Assembly (NCBI RefSeq): GCF_964204865.1 | Contig: NC_135262.1 | Coordinates: forward strand, 14,446,001 to 14,510,000 | DNA from: Styela clava | Lineage: Eukaryota > Chordata > Ascidiacea > Stolidobranchia > Styelidae | Direction: 5' to 3' | DNA: 64,000 bases | Part shown: in pieces, positions 37,101 to 49,460 of the stretch | Layout: the number at the start of each line of letters is the position of its first letter | How positions within the stretch are numbered: the first letter of the stretch is position 1 | Program-made: the position numbers and the translations under genes | Notes under the pieces: generated by a model | Databases searched by the model: none | What the model was told of the DNA's origin: nothing | Seen by the model: only the letters and a program-made list of their open reading frames with translations

Positions 37101-40100
37101 GAGTCAAAATTTTGAGATTTAGCGACCATTTGAGAACAAAAATACAACAGAACTATGTAAATGAAATGTAAGTTTACGTATCTGAAACAAATAAATGATC
37201 AACTATTTCAATTTCAAACATGGGCTGATAATCCGACGAAAGCCCGAGATTCATCCCTGGGATAAATATGAAAACCCTATGTAGTGTGTCAATAAAGAGT
37301 CTATATCTACAGTGTGAAAAATCTCCAAATTACTCTTTGAAGTGGAATGTTGCATCACACGTGTCACTTATACCTGCTGTCTGGGATGGTCAGTATTGAA
37401 TAATTTACTATACATATTACTAAATGGTGAAACAGTCTTTGAATATGCATACAGTAATGCCAAGTAGTTGAGATAAAACATTGTTTAGATTGATTTTCTA
37501 GTTTATACAGTGTCAGAAGTCAAACAAAGTCTATTCTATGGCTGACCATCAGGAGTCAAAAACTCTTAATGAGTACATTTCATACAAAAATATTTCTATT
37601 TTTTCCTAAAATCATATATCAAAGAGCATCATCAAATTTTGGATGCAGTCGAGTATTCATTTCACTTAGATATCCCTGTGACCATAGTCTTAGGATGACG
37701 CTCGATAATTTTTTAGTCTAACAATGAATGAAATCTTATAAATTGTACAATATATAATTCAGAAAAGGCTTTTCCCAATAACTTCGATATTTTAAGCTTT
37801 GAGTTATCTTATGTCAGGCGACAAATGTACTCCAACTACCTCCTTTTTCTGCTCTTGATCTTCTTCACGTTGTCGTCTTTCTGCTTCTTTTTCAATTTCC
37901 TTCATTCTCTGTTCATCATCTTTCCTTCTTTTGTTTTCCCTCTCTTCCTGTTTTTTCCTCCTTTCTTCATCCTTCTTTTTCCATGCCGAAACTGCGTCTT
38001 CTTTATCACTAAAAGTTTTGAATATATTTAGACATGAGTTGAATACTTGGATCTATATAACAAAAATAATAAATCACAATTTGATATTAGTTTAGTAATC
38101 TATGTAAAACTGGAAAAACAAGAGATATGGTTTAGTTGAAGTTTTAAACGTCTATATATAGAAAAGGGATGGAGAGCTGGGTTGAAATCATAATTGCTTC
38201 AGTATTTTTAAACTCTGGCTACGGCTGCATGGCTTTAACCTATGAGCTAGGCTGTGGCTTCTTGGCCATTGACATATTTGGTACAACCACTACCATAAAA
38301 CACCAGCCTAATCAACTTAAACTTATGTTGGAAATGAATATTTATATTAATTAAACACTGAAAAGGATAGATCTGTATGTGGTATTAAAATATAAATGCA
38401 AAAAAATAATTAGATAGTTATAGCTGGACCCACTAAAATTTCTGGTATACCTTTTTCGTATCAACAAAATCGAAAACAAAGTCGAAGCGTCAAAATCATC
38501 ACAGGGAGCTTTAGATAAACTTTGACTAAACCAATGTTATCTTTGACATCTAAATTTGATAAAATTGCAATCAGCATTGAAAGCACACCATCTCAACAAT
38601 ACATGAACGAGACCCATCGATCTAGCGTGAGTATCCTTCCCTCTGACTCAATAGCGTGAAAACTTTCTCGATGGAAACTTGCGCAGCGCACACACACATT
38701 CAGCACATGTGCGCTCTCGCCGAAAAAATCTCGGTCATACACATTCTCTCGCTTTGTAAAAATCTAGATCTCTTCATCGCTGATTAATTAATAACTCGCT
38801 AATTATACGACATAATTCATCCAGAATCAATAGGCTTCTGGTCTGAGATATGATGAATGCACATGCAAAATTTGGAGCAAATTCAACCTCGCTTTTGTGA
38901 GATATGGCGTGTATCCAACAGACAAACAAACAAATACTTACCAATCAAGATCGATAAGTAATAACTTTGCTCTACTCATAGCGCACCTACCTATCATCAC
39001 TGTCGCTAGATAAACTGCTTGCATTGGACAATTCGTCAAGCGCTGGTTTCTTTGTTGGGGCCTTCCTTTGTCTTGGCTTTTTTTCAGATGAAGTTTTCTT
39101 TTCCCTTGGTTTAGCAGGAGCTAACATGATGAAAAAAATATTACGATAACGATGAAAAATCAGTCTAAATTGTAATTATGCTTATATATTGAATTGATAA
39201 TGCAGTGAAATTATGGTTTATCCTAAACATTAGAAAAGTCAAATTCTGGATGAAGTTGGACTTTTTGTATATCTGTGGGCACGGTGCGTGGCAACTGAGG
39301 CGTCAGACTCAACTGTGCGGAAGATGCAGGTTACTATCGTGGGTTCAAATCAATGCCTGTCACCTCATCCAGGTTATAATAAATTGGGCAGGCAATGCCG
39401 AACCTGAAAGATTATTGCACTTCCGAAAATAAAAGCTCCTTAAAAATGGTTCGATATCAACAGTTGCTTGTTCAAGGATGTGTTTAAAGCTAAAGGCATC
39501 ATATATGAAAATATTGAAGTAAAATAGTCAAAATTAACCAAAATTTCCAAAACCTAAAAATAAGATTGGACATCCACCATTACGCTGATTCAAACCTACC
39601 GTAATTGCATCACAAAATTACTTCGAACATAGTCTAATAATATAAATGAAAATATTCATGAAAAAAAAAATTCTATTTCTACCTTTGATTTTAATTTTCT
39701 TAGGAGGTGGAGGTTTTGCTGGTGCATCACTGTCAGAATCTAAAATGTAGAACACAATATTGTGATCATTTAACGTAAATTATTTCTAAAATTATAAACC
39801 GAATACGCCTAACAAGAAAAAATTTCAACCTGAAAGGGCTGAACTATCATCTTCCACAGAATGTTTACTCTGCCTTCCTCTTTTCTTTCCTTTTCCTTTT
39901 GCAGCTTCAGCAGCAAAGTCCTGAAAAATGTATTAAATGGTTAGAAACTTCGAGCTATAAACAAGGCCATAGACAAGCAGACACTTCTACATAAAAAGAT
40001 ACTAGTTTGGGTGAACTGAAATCTGGAAGCCTGCAAAATTTAATACACTGTGAATAAAGTTCTGGACATTCTGTAATGAACATGGCTGGATCTTGGGAAA

Positions 40101-43100
40101 TACAAACTACTTCCATCTTGAAAGGGATCACTTTAACCCTGAGGTGGGCAAGGTTTTTAGACCTAGGGCCAAAAATTTTGCCCATCTTGATTGGCGGGCC
40201 ATGTAAATGTTACATAAAACTTAAATTTTATGAGCAATATTTACAGTGTTAAACAGTAAATACAGAATACAATAAGCCTCATGCTAAAACTAAATTTAAT
40301 CACAATCTCAACAAATTCCAGGAGTTATTTTCATCTAAAACATCGAAATTTGGTTTTAGTTTGATTGTGGCATCGTCAGGCGGGCCAGATTGAATTACCC
40401 AACCGGCCGGATTTGGCCTGTGGGATGTAGTTTGCCCATTTCAGCTCTAACCTCATCTTCACTTGTATCTGGATCTGGTGAGGATTCTGCATCAAAATCT
40501 TCTTCCTCTGAACTTCCTGCTGTAGCATCGGGAGCAGATTTCTGCAGAAGAAATAATTGTGGAAATTATTGTTATGAGTATTTTGTATTTTTAGGATCTA
40601 TTAAAATTGAAATCTTCCTACTGTGTTGTGTGTCTGCGTTATATTTATTTATTAGGTTAGTCTTATAATAGATTTTGCTAGTATTTTAGGAAATATGTAG
40701 ATATACAACGAAGCTGCAATTTTTCTCCCCAAACTGACTACTACTTAGTGTTCCACGGAATCCTGCATAGATTTATAAATTATAATTATACAATGATTGG
40801 CATGGATTGCAATGGCAATTATGTTAAATCAGTCTTTACCCCCCTTTTTAAAGATAACCAGATCCAAATAAATTGACAATTCAAATATATATTTGACAGT
40901 TGATTTTTTAAATACAGCTATTTTACAGAATAATCCAGATATATTGATAGCTAAATTTGTTATAACAATTAATATAAAACACACTTTGCGATAACTAAAT
41001 CTAATAAAAAAGACGATGATTCAGAGTATCTTATTGCCATTATTTACTGCCATTAGGCCAGGATATCTTTCAATAGGGGCTCCCGAAGTATGCGGACCAA
41101 GATGGCGGACATCGGAATGTAATATGTGTACTAGGTTAGGGTTAGGCCATAATTTTAGGTATAAATACTACGGGAGGCTCTTGGCTAGTCTTTGAACTGA
41201 TAATAGGACTAAAATGAGGAAAATTGGAAAAAAATTATCGCCTAACCCTAACCTGTTACCCATGTTATGTTTCGATGTCCACCATCTTGGTTCGCATACT
41301 TTGGGAGCACCCTTTCAATATGAATTTTATAAAATGTAAATGATGTCTCTGAATGCCTCAAATACCTTCTTCTTAGTTTTCTTCTCTGTAATAACAGGTT
41401 CTTCATCTGAAATTTCTTCTTCTTCTTCCCCCTCATCACTTCCCTCTGCAGTTGTAGCCTGAAGTTGAAAAAAGGGAAATAATATTAACTTGTGATTCAT
41501 ATGTAAAAGGAAATGATAAATTGGAATATTATCAATGAAACATACAAACCTCTTCAGTACTGCCTCCAGCTCCCCTGAACTTGACAGTGGGATTATTTTC
41601 CACTTCCCATAATCCTTCATTAAAACCAGGTCTGCCTCGAGGTAATCCATATTTTGCTTTATATTGTTCATAAGGAAATATTTCTTTAGCTGAGAGAAAT
41701 CCACTAGATGAAAAGTAATCAAATTATTATAAATTTGTTTTCAAGGAAATTATAATGATTAATGACGAATATTCGAAAAACAACATTATTAGGAATAGCA
41801 GATGTTTTGTCTTTTGATTCAGTGAGGTTGCGCAGTTAAAATCCATTATCAAACATGATCTGTAGTTGGCCCATAAATACCAAACAAGGATAAGTTGAAC
41901 AACAATGGGTCCAAATATTTGTATAATGATGAAGGTCCCAATTCGCTAATAAGGTGGAATGGATAGAGTACAAAAAAAGAGTTGCAATTGGGATATGCAT
42001 TAGTTAATCATGAGACATATTCGTCAAAAGATGTGAGACTTGAAACATTCTGAGTCAACCCCGTCAAGGAATCATATAGCCAAAGAATTTCACTGACAAA
42101 ATAAAAGTTCTAAAGTGTAATTGTAAATAGTGTATACTATAGTAATATTGTATCTATGAGCATGATTAACACACAACATTCATTGTAGTTTTCTTATAAT
42201 TTGATTCAATAAACATAATCCTTGAAAAATCTCTTGAGACGGTGAAAAACATTTGTTGAATTGAGTTTTTTCAAACATTTATATAGCGATAAAAGAATTT
42301 GCAAAAGACTTACGTTTCATGAGTACCAAAGAAAAATATTGGATATTTCTTAGCAGGATGTTTGACAGCTCCTTCAGGTAACTCATCAATCTGTTGAAAT
42401 AATTTTAATAGTGTAATATACTTGTGAGGCCAAATCAAAAATGAATCAATAACATTATCCTATAAGCCTTCTCTTATCTCCGAGATAAATCAAGATGCAA
42501 TCAATAAAATATATAGTTTACGAGGCTTTTTCACACCTTTACTATACAAGGACTGAAATCTTTTAAGTTCAGAATTGCCTAAGTAATTTATCACACAGTA
42601 GGTCAGGTGGTGAGCATGAAGTTTAACTTGCGTCATCAACATAGTTAGGTGCAACTCTCTATCCACTAGAACATTTCATTTTACAAATTCAACTATGAAA
42701 AAAGGCTGGAAAAATACGATAACAAACTAATTTTGGTTCTATTTTATACCTATTATATTTAATAAGGTGTTGACCATGGATATAATATACAGTAAGTGTT
42801 TAAATGCAATTCCATATTGAATAGACTTAACATATGAGTACAGCGGTTTACATATTGAGATGAAAATGTCTCAAAGGAATTTTTTTTGCAGAATAAATAT
42901 CACTTGGCAATTTATTTTGGAGTCTTATTCTACGTTTCTAATACAATAGAGGATTTTATCTAATATTCATATATTGCAGCCCAACTTCCCACACAAACCT
43001 ATTCATTTATTAAGTTTTAGAAATAAGATGTTCTTTCTACACGATAAACAGATATAAGTTGCTTTCAGGGATATAAATCAAACCTGATAAACAAGGAATT

Positions 43101-43973
43101 TACAATATCTTTTATTTCTTTCCAAGAAAATGCCAGTTTATTATTCTCCATCTATAATTATTTTATTTACAATTTTTTGAAGTATGCAATTGCAAAAAAT
43201 TTATAAAATTTGAGTAACAAACCATGTGTAGAAAAATTTCCTATTTACAAATTTAACTCTATTGCACAAAAGTGATGCAATTTGCCTAGGACGCCAAAGC
43301 ATTAACTTGTTAAAGATGGTAGAATATTTTCATAATATCTGATTAGCAGCAAAAACAATCCCTTTCATATACGTTTTCCAATGTCAGGATGCAAGAACAT
43401 GAAATTGTTCAAAATTGAAAAATAAATAATGCGATATACAGATATAAAAATTATTAGGTACACAGTCGCAGATTGTTAAAACTGAAAGTTAGTATTTACA
43501 AAAAGTTGCAATTTTGTCCCATACAGCCATAATATGTCCAACAAAATATCAGACAGCATTTTTTACAGTTTTAAACATACCGTAAGCAACTTGAAAAAAT
43601 CATAGAACCTAAAGTAGACTGATAGAACATACCGTAAGCAACTTGAAAAAATCATAGAACCTAAAGTAGACTGATAGATATACCGGTACTACCGGTATAT
43701 CCTGAAATCAATAGGATATAAATATGTCGAAATACAAAAGTGTAGGATTGCCTACGGATCTAGACATAAAGTTAACCTTACTGGTCCAGTTTCCTGAAGT
43801 CTGAAAGGTGACTAGGCTGCTAGGCCTTAATCCGGTAATTCCTAACCTCAACATTCAATCAATTTGGCAAGAGAAAAAACATAAACGTCACTCACCCTTG
43901 CAGGCCAATGGGGATAACCCTTCATTTTCGCAAAAATAAGATCGCCAGGATGATATTCCTTTAGTTGTGGCAT
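34198..43973 (-). CDS. HDGFL2/PSIP1-like: HDGF/PSIP1-family chromatin reader (PWWP + integrase-binding-type domain), 17 exons
   Basis: Coding exons on the - strand: 43,973-43,896; 42,390-42,314; 41,703-41,550; 41,458-41,366; 40,541-40,452; 39,920-39,830; 39,739-39,683; 39,120-38,991; 38,008-37,840; 37,020-36,853; 36,626-36,537; 36,135-36,048; 35,857-35,790; 35,710-35,609; 35,005-34,864; 34,758-34,633; 34,241-34,198. They sum to 1,767 bases, 588 aa, phases consistent. The PWWP domain is at residues about 5-95 ([18 protein letters not shown], then [16 protein letters not shown]). It is followed by acidic Ser-rich exons, a Lys/Glu-rich coiled coil and basic nuclear-localisation-like stretches (about 257-370). 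The integrase-binding-type helical domain spans about 430-510 ([12 protein letters not shown]...[21 protein letters not shown]). The family reads H3K36 methylation and recruits IBD-binding partners to active genes. It may be the single ancestor-like counterpart of PSIP1 and HDGFL2. Confidence 0.93.
35222..35340. mobile_element. Diverged relative of the 41,076 MITE
   Basis: GGTACTCCCGTAGTATATG followed by CAGGTTAGGGTTGGGCCATG resembles the terminus and subterminal part of the 237-bp MITE at 41,076. GATGACTGTCTGTATTAGCCAAG resembles its centre in inverse orientation. The right end is unclear. It lies in an intron of the PSIP1-like gene. Confidence 0.5.
36165..36345 (-). repeat. Truncated SINE, body without tRNA head
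   Basis: The region TTTATCCCGGGGGAAAGG through GTAACCGACCAGTG matches the body of the SINE at 8,095-8,420 in the same orientation; the tRNA-like head is missing (5' truncated on the - strand). It lies in an intron of the PSIP1-like gene, 29 bases from the exon at 36,048-36,135. Confidence 0.8.
39278..39440 (+). repeat. Second tRNA-derived SINE type
   Basis: GTGGCAACTGAGGCGTCAGAC resembles a tRNA A-box region. GGGTTCAAATCA about 55 bases on resembles a B box. A body ending near GAAAATAAAAGC follows. The body differs from the SINE at 8,095. It lies in an intron of the PSIP1-like gene. Confidence 0.6.
40139..40444. mobile_element. 306-bp hAT MITE inserted at a splice donor
   Basis: The left end CTGAGGTGGGCAA faces TTGCCCATTTCAG, with GGCGGGCC words inside. 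The flanks CTTTAACC (40,131-40,138) and CTCTAACC (40,445-40,452) form an 8-bp TSD with one change. On the - strand the right flank is the end of a PSIP1-like exon plus its donor, G/GTTAGAG, so the TSD overlaps the 5' splice site. Confidence 0.88.
41076..41312. mobile_element. 237-bp MITE with 80-bp TIRs and 8-bp TSD
   Basis: The left GGGGCTCCCGAAGTATGCG faces CGCATACTTTGGGAGCACC on the right. The inverted similarity continues inward through GGACATCG and GGTTAGGGTTAGG. The flanks are TTTCAATA at 41,068-41,075 and 41,313-41,320, identical. It lies in intron 4 of the PSIP1-like gene. Confidence 0.9.
43575..43678. repeat. Perfect 52-bp tandem duplication
   Basis: ACATACCGTAAGCAACTTGA at 43,575 recurs at 43,627, and the 52-base units are identical. 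The identity implies a recent event. It lies in intron 1 of the PSIP1-like gene. Confidence 0.95.
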
Positions 43974-44137
43974 ATTTCTGTAATTATCTTCCGCAGATCG
44001 ATGTCAACTTTACTATAACTTGACAATCTTCATTCAGAAACATTCAATCATAAGCATCTAAAGAGTATTTGCGTACAGTACCGGTATGTGTGGCAGTTAG
44101 TAATCCCACTCAGACGCTTGGCCCCCCAATAACTGAA

Positions 44138-44815
44138 TAAGCCATGCATGCTTTGAAAATCATTTACTATTCATTATTTCATTCTTGTATTCTGTATGGT
44201 ATCGTAACTTGGGGTTGTTGTGACAAAACCAGTCTTAACAAATTACAGCTAATCCAAAATAAAGCAATTCGAGCCATCTGCGGGGTGCCACGCTGGGCAA
44301 ATTTGAGTAGTTATTACAAAATCCTTGGTATTCTTAAAATAAAAGATCTATATTTTTATGAAATGGGAAGGCTCATGTATCAAGCGGTAAATAGCATTTC
44401 CCAGTTTTAATGTTTTTTCCAAGAAGTATTTCCAGTCTTTTCTGAATAAGTACTGATTCATAACTTTTCTACTTGTACGTTTTTATTTTTTGTGTGATAT
44501 AAAACTAAACGCTTTTTCTTGCCGCTTCTATTTTAAATTCGTCTCAATATGTGTCACATTACTCTTGTTGCTCAATTGTTAGTTACAACAAGTTAAAATG
44601 TTTTATAATTGGTATAATATAAAATGTAATCTGTCAACCTTTTTTATGCCAGGAGAGTTGTTTCGATTTAGTGACCGTATGGTCCTTCCAACCTCCTATC
44701 AATTCCGTTGTTAGTCGATTTATTCTTCTTTTACCTATCGAATGTTGTTGTTTGTGTTTGATTTATTGGCTAATGACTGGATGATGAATAAACTTCTATC
44801 TATCTATCTATCTAA
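44138..44815 (+). pseudogene. LINE reverse transcriptase C-terminal fragment with (TCTA)n tail
   Basis: The frame at 44,144-44,410 begins LKIIYYSLFHSCILYGIVTW and continues LNKLQLIQNKAIRAICG, the usual tail region after the reverse transcriptase domain in Jockey/CR1-like non-LTR elements. After the stop comes about 380 bases of 3' UTR, then AATAAACT and four TCTA units, a typical short-repeat tail. Endonuclease and RT domains are missing, as expected of a 5'-truncated insertion. Confidence 0.8.
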
Positions 44816-45324
44816 GCCAGAACGCGAAGCAAACCACAGTCCAAACAACTCCAGCGCTAGAAAATTTCCGGCGCGTCAAAATAGAATTGCATAAACACTG
44901 GGGGGCAATGCTTTCAAATGGTTATCTTCCCCAACCTTTGACCCATGAAAAATACTTCCAATGCTTTATCATTGCAAAATGCAAACCTTCTTATGCTTAT
45001 TTAAAGTCTGTTTTTTTTAAGTTGGCGCTTTAAACCAGGTTTACATGTTTCACAACCATCATTTTCATCTAAAATATACCACCACTTAATATCTGAAAGT
45101 AGGTACAAGCAGACAATTTTAGCCTGGTGTATCGTAGCTTCGAGGCTAATTTTTGATTACTGAAAATAAATTAAAATAATCAGGATACAAAAGAATCATT
45201 GAGTTATTGAATATATATCTCAATCTCAGAAATACAGCTGGAAAACTGACAAATAGCTAGCAAAATCACAAATATAAGCCAATATTTATCGTCTGAGTCA
45301 ATCTGTTTGAGGTTATGGAAGTAA

Positions 45325-48055
45325 TAGGCCGCGAGCCGAGGCCATTTATCTTTCAGTTTCGTAGCGCACATAAGGTAACTACCTGAAAATGATTTTAAAA
45401 TGTTCCTTAGAAATTTAGTAACAAATATTGCCTTGTTCCCACTTCCAATAGTTGCACGTTTTACGGAAAAGACGCTCTTACTACAATAAATATGTGTTAC
45501 CACCTGTCCTATATTCTCTGTTTTTCGGTATCATGGGCCAATGAACGCAGACTTGTGCATGACGTAACAATCAAATTGGTCAGCTGTAGGTGGATCCCCC
45601 ATGGTCGGATGAATATCAGATGTACTACTGCTCGCTTTTGCGTTGAGTAGCCTTTTCACAGTCTTTTTCGGTTATTATTAATTGAGTTATTCTAAGAAGG
45701 TGGTGAAAAAATATGAGTAGGATATTAAACACTTGTATACCCTTACCATAAATAGCAGTTTTAATTGAGCACTAGCTCATAAGACGTTGTTAAATAGGTA
45801 CGATAACTCCAAGGAAGGCTAGACCTAGAATAATATGTCACAAACAACGATATTTTCTGACTTGCATGAAAGGTTTATGATTAATTTAATGACAATTCTT
45901 GACTATTCAGCAGACTTATACTACTATATAGGCCACGGCATATTTGGAAATATAAATTAATGGCTGTTTCTGTAATGCACGGTTGTGTGAAAAAGAGGAA
46001 AATAATCAATTTTACTGATGTCGGTTGGTCTAAATCTAAATTCATAGAGTCGACAAGAACCTGGGAAGCAATGATAAGTTATGCCGCAGTGGAAATAAAA
46101 GTAGCACTGGAAGCGAGTGAGAGGTGAGAAATCAAGTTGTAGACAGACAGTTGATGTTTTAAAATATTGTCAATAGGGCATTTCCTATTGTGATAAATCA
46201 AAATTCAGTGTAGATATAGTCCAGTACCGGTATGCAAACACTGCAGGACTGTAGTACATGCAATGAGCATGTATACGCTTATCGAGTACATCAGATAAAA
46301 TGCATTATGTATTAGTCAGTATTTAGTGGTATTTTTACACTCATGCTATTCCAAATATGATTTTCTTCCTCATTTTAGATACTGTACTACAAAAAAAAAC
46401 GGCAATGTTCCACCAATTCAACCAAACGCAGGCTCTAATCCCTGCTGCTATCAGTGCTATAAAATGGATCGAACAAGAAGTCTTGAAGTGTAAAGGTATA
46501 TGAGAATCATAACAGTTGCAAACATCTTAGATGGGCTATTTATAATGGAATACTTTCTCGCTTTTCTGCAATTGGAACTGCCCATCAAACCGATGTTGGA
46601 GACTTCATTGAGTTTTTCAAATCATTTTTTTCTCAAATATGAAAATCTTTTGAGGTTAACGAGCCATTAATAAATAAAACTGAGGAATTTGTTTGTTCAC
46701 TGTATGGATATGAAGAATGTAAATGATACCAGGCACGTCTTTTCACCACTGGCAAACATATGGATTATACTCTTCCACCCAACAATGATTCACTGAAGAA
46801 GCATGTGGGGCAAGAAGCAAGCAAGCTGATGGAAAATTACCTGGCATGACTTCATCATTGTTGCCTAGAACCAAGGCCAATTATTCTCCCACCTATCGGC
46901 CATAGATGTGTTTTTGATAAGGGTGTTTTGCGGGTTAAATTGATGGATCTACTTCCAGCCCCCAAAACAGTTCTTGAGTTGGCAAACTGCAAGTGTTGGC
47001 AATAGTCAAAATAATATATGTACGTGTGCCAAAAGCAACCTAAATTGCAGAGATTTTTGTTTTTGTATTGACTGCAAAAACCACAGTACACTTATAGAGG
47101 AAAGGTCGATTTTCAAGATAGTGGATTTCGGAAACAATTCAGAAGAAAGTGGATTAGATATTGAAGTTGATTTAATAAATATTATTTTTTTTTCGGAAAT
47201 CTGTTAGTGTCGTAGTCTTGTTTCTAGAAATAATATTCCCTTTGTTCAAATACATAACCACATAAACTAAAAAAATACTAATTGTAATATTTCTGCTTGT
47301 GGTTATTACATAAAATTTATTCGCTAATCTGAATCAGCGTTGTTGGTGTCCATGCTTGAAGACCTTTCGAGGTCCTTCGCGAATCCTGTCACGCAATTAA
47401 AATATTTTTTGTTGTTGGTTACATGTATGCCATATTTTTCGTAATCTACCTAATAAATTATGATTGACAGATGAAGTCCGATTTTGGTCAGGCAAGACGT
47501 TACAGAAATACATTTGTGTTAGTGTGCTGTATGGCTCTTGAATTGCATAGTTCTTATGCGGCGTTGATGTAAACCTATGGTTATTGAATTCCCGTGAACC
47601 TTATATTCATTTTCGCATCAGGATTGTGGAACAAGCTGTAATGCGTTCAGTATGTTCATTCTCATACAAAACTAAAGAATTAATTTAGTTACCAGAAGGT
47701 TTAGTGACTAACTTATACTTTTTAACAACGTCTAAGCGTAACTTAACTAATAATAACTAAACAGGGCTATGGAAAGGCTGCCCAACTCAACGCAAGATCG
47801 AGCAGTAATAACTAAGATTCATCCGCTCGCTAACAGCTGATTCGATTCAATTGTTACGTCATGCAGAAGTCATTGTTTATTGCCGGAAATGTAGAGAATA
47901 TAGGACAGATCGTAGCACATATTTTTTGTAGTAAAAGCGTCTTTTCCGTAAAACGTGCAACTTTTGGAATTGGGAACAAGGCAATATTTGTTACTAAATT
48001 TTTAAGGAACATTTTGAAATCATTTTCAGTTAGTTACCTGATGTGCGCTACAAGT
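45325..48055 (+). mobile_element. Decayed TIR transposon, left copy
   Basis: The left end is TAGGCCGCGAGCCGAGGCC followed by CGTAGCGCACAT. An inverse copy of the subterminal 280-400 bases (ATGTGCGCTAC at about 48,050) closes the right side, but its last roughly 45 bases are lost. Inside are broken + frames. One, near 46,400, reads TQALIPAAISAIKWIEQEVL. Another, near 46,700, reads LFTTGKHMDYTLPPNNDSL, with PPAPKTVLELANCKC further on. A Cys-rich piece at about 47,025 reads CTCAKSNLNCRDFCFCIDC. The LPPxxDSL / PAPKTVLE / Cys-rich order occurs in repetitive invertebrate ORFs, but I cannot name the superfamily. Stops and frameshifts make this copy inactive. Confidence 0.7.
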
Positions 48056-48539
48056 TTGTGTTTCATCTCAAATACAATTGCCTGATACAATATTTCCTGT
48101 CCAATTAATTGTAAATGACAGTGCTGTGACCTGACTTAAGACATTTGAAACAGCTTTTTCAAACAGCACCCATGATTAAAGATGTTTCAGTTTTAGGCCG
48201 CGAGCCGAGGCCCTGAAAAACGCCTAGAAAGTGAGTTCCGTAGCGCACATCAGGTAACTACCTGAAAATGATTTTAAAATGTTCCTTAAAAATTTAATAA
48301 CAAATATTGCCTTGTTCCCACTTCCAAAAGTTGCACGTTTTACGGAAAAGACGCTTTTACTACAAGAAATATGTGCTACGATCTGTCCTATATTCTCTAC
48401 ATTTTCGGCAAGGAACAATGACTTCTGCATGACGTAACAATTGAATTAAACCAGCTGTTAGCGAGCGGATGAATATTAGTTATTACTGCTCGACCTTGCG
48501 CTGAGTTGGGCAGGCTTTCCATAGCCCTGTTTAGTTATT

Positions 48540-48595
48540 AGGCTTCCCGCTGCTTGTCAGCAGGGAACCTATTGTATTCCTGTGTTTTATTATTA
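48540..48595 (+). repeat. Helentron left-end hairpin unit
   Basis: AGGCTTCCCGCTG, loop, CAGCAGGGAACCT forms a stem with a short bulge, followed by ATTGTATTCCTGTG and TTATT repeats. Five more copies stand at 57,873-58,197. Confidence 0.85.
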
Positions 48596-48619
48596 TTATT
48601 ATTTATTTATTATTATTAT

Positions 48620-48652
<33 letters not shown>

Positions 48653-48672
48653 TATTTTTATTATTTTTTTTT
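48586..48672. repeat. (TTATT/TTA)n microsatellite in the Helentron end
   Basis: Runs of TTATTATTATTTATTTATT follow the hairpin unit. The same kind of run follows each hairpin unit at 57,920-58,230. Confidence 0.9.
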
Positions 48673-49460
48673 CAAATTGGTCCTACAAACTTGAAATTCA
48701 CCTCAAATGTGCAGAAGTTCTCAGCTAGCAATAAAATGCAAATTTTATGCATGACTGACCACGCTTTCACGCTCCAGTGAGCAAAACGCGTCTTCAGTTT
48801 TTTTGCGATTTCTCAAAATTGATACATGCTATTGGGTTGAAATTCATAACAATGATTAATGGACATGTTCCGGATACAATATGTCAAGGATACGCATGAG
48901 TGATCTCGGCGATACGCTCCAGTGAGCAATATAGGATTTTACATTTTCATCTTCTTCTCGAGAACGACACTACTTAGAGACTTGAAATTTACATCACATG
49001 CAGATATTAAGTCCTCCATCATAAATTGCAAATTTTATGCATGACTGACCACGCTTTCACGCTCCAGTGAGCAGAACGCGTTTTCAGTTTTTTTGCGATT
49101 TCTCAAAATTGATACATGCTATTGGGTTGAAATTCATAACAATGATTAATGGACATGTTCCGGATACGATATGTCAAGGATACGCATGAGTGACCGCGGC
49201 GATACGCTCCAGTGAGCAATATAGGATTTTACATTTTCATCTTCTTCTCGAGAACGACCTTACTTAGAGACTTGAAATTTACATCACATGCCGATAATAA
49301 GTCCCCCATCATAAATTGCAGACTTAATGCATGACTGATCACGGCTTCACGCTCCAGTGCACATAGCATAATTTTCAGTTTTTTTCGCATTTCCCAATTA
49401 CTATTGAATATTAAGAACTCAAACTTGGTATTTGAGGTCGGTTGATACACCACAACTTAT
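48673..49460. repeat. Alternating 145-bp tandem array, left side of the Helentron
   Basis: GCTCCAGTG occurs at about 48,771, 48,914, 49,061, 49,207 and 49,351, spacing 142-147 bases. Two monomer types alternate: TTTCACGCTCCAGTGAGCA followed by AACGCG, and GGCGATACGCTCCAGTGAGC followed by AATATAGG. The array degenerates toward the stop codon of the Rep/helicase gene. Confidence 0.88.

Noticed and set aside
36820-37107. Separate small Lys-rich gene
   Set aside because: It is an internal exon of the PSIP1-like gene (36,853-37,020) with read-through into introns.
45204-45503. Frame MVTHIYCSKSVFSVKRAT and similar frames at 47,861, 48,224 and 61,354
   Set aside because: Four copies stay open because they are the subterminal repeats of the same TIR transposon. 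The frame is conserved only as far as the repeat; part of it is the terminal inverted repeat itself.
46855-47207. Active transposase gene in the TIR transposon
   Set aside because: Frames on the coding strand are interrupted by stops and shifts in both copies; only remnants can be read.
48586-48672. CRISPR-like or regulatory array in the TTATT repeats
   Set aside because: It is a simple microsatellite following each hairpin unit in a eukaryotic transposon.
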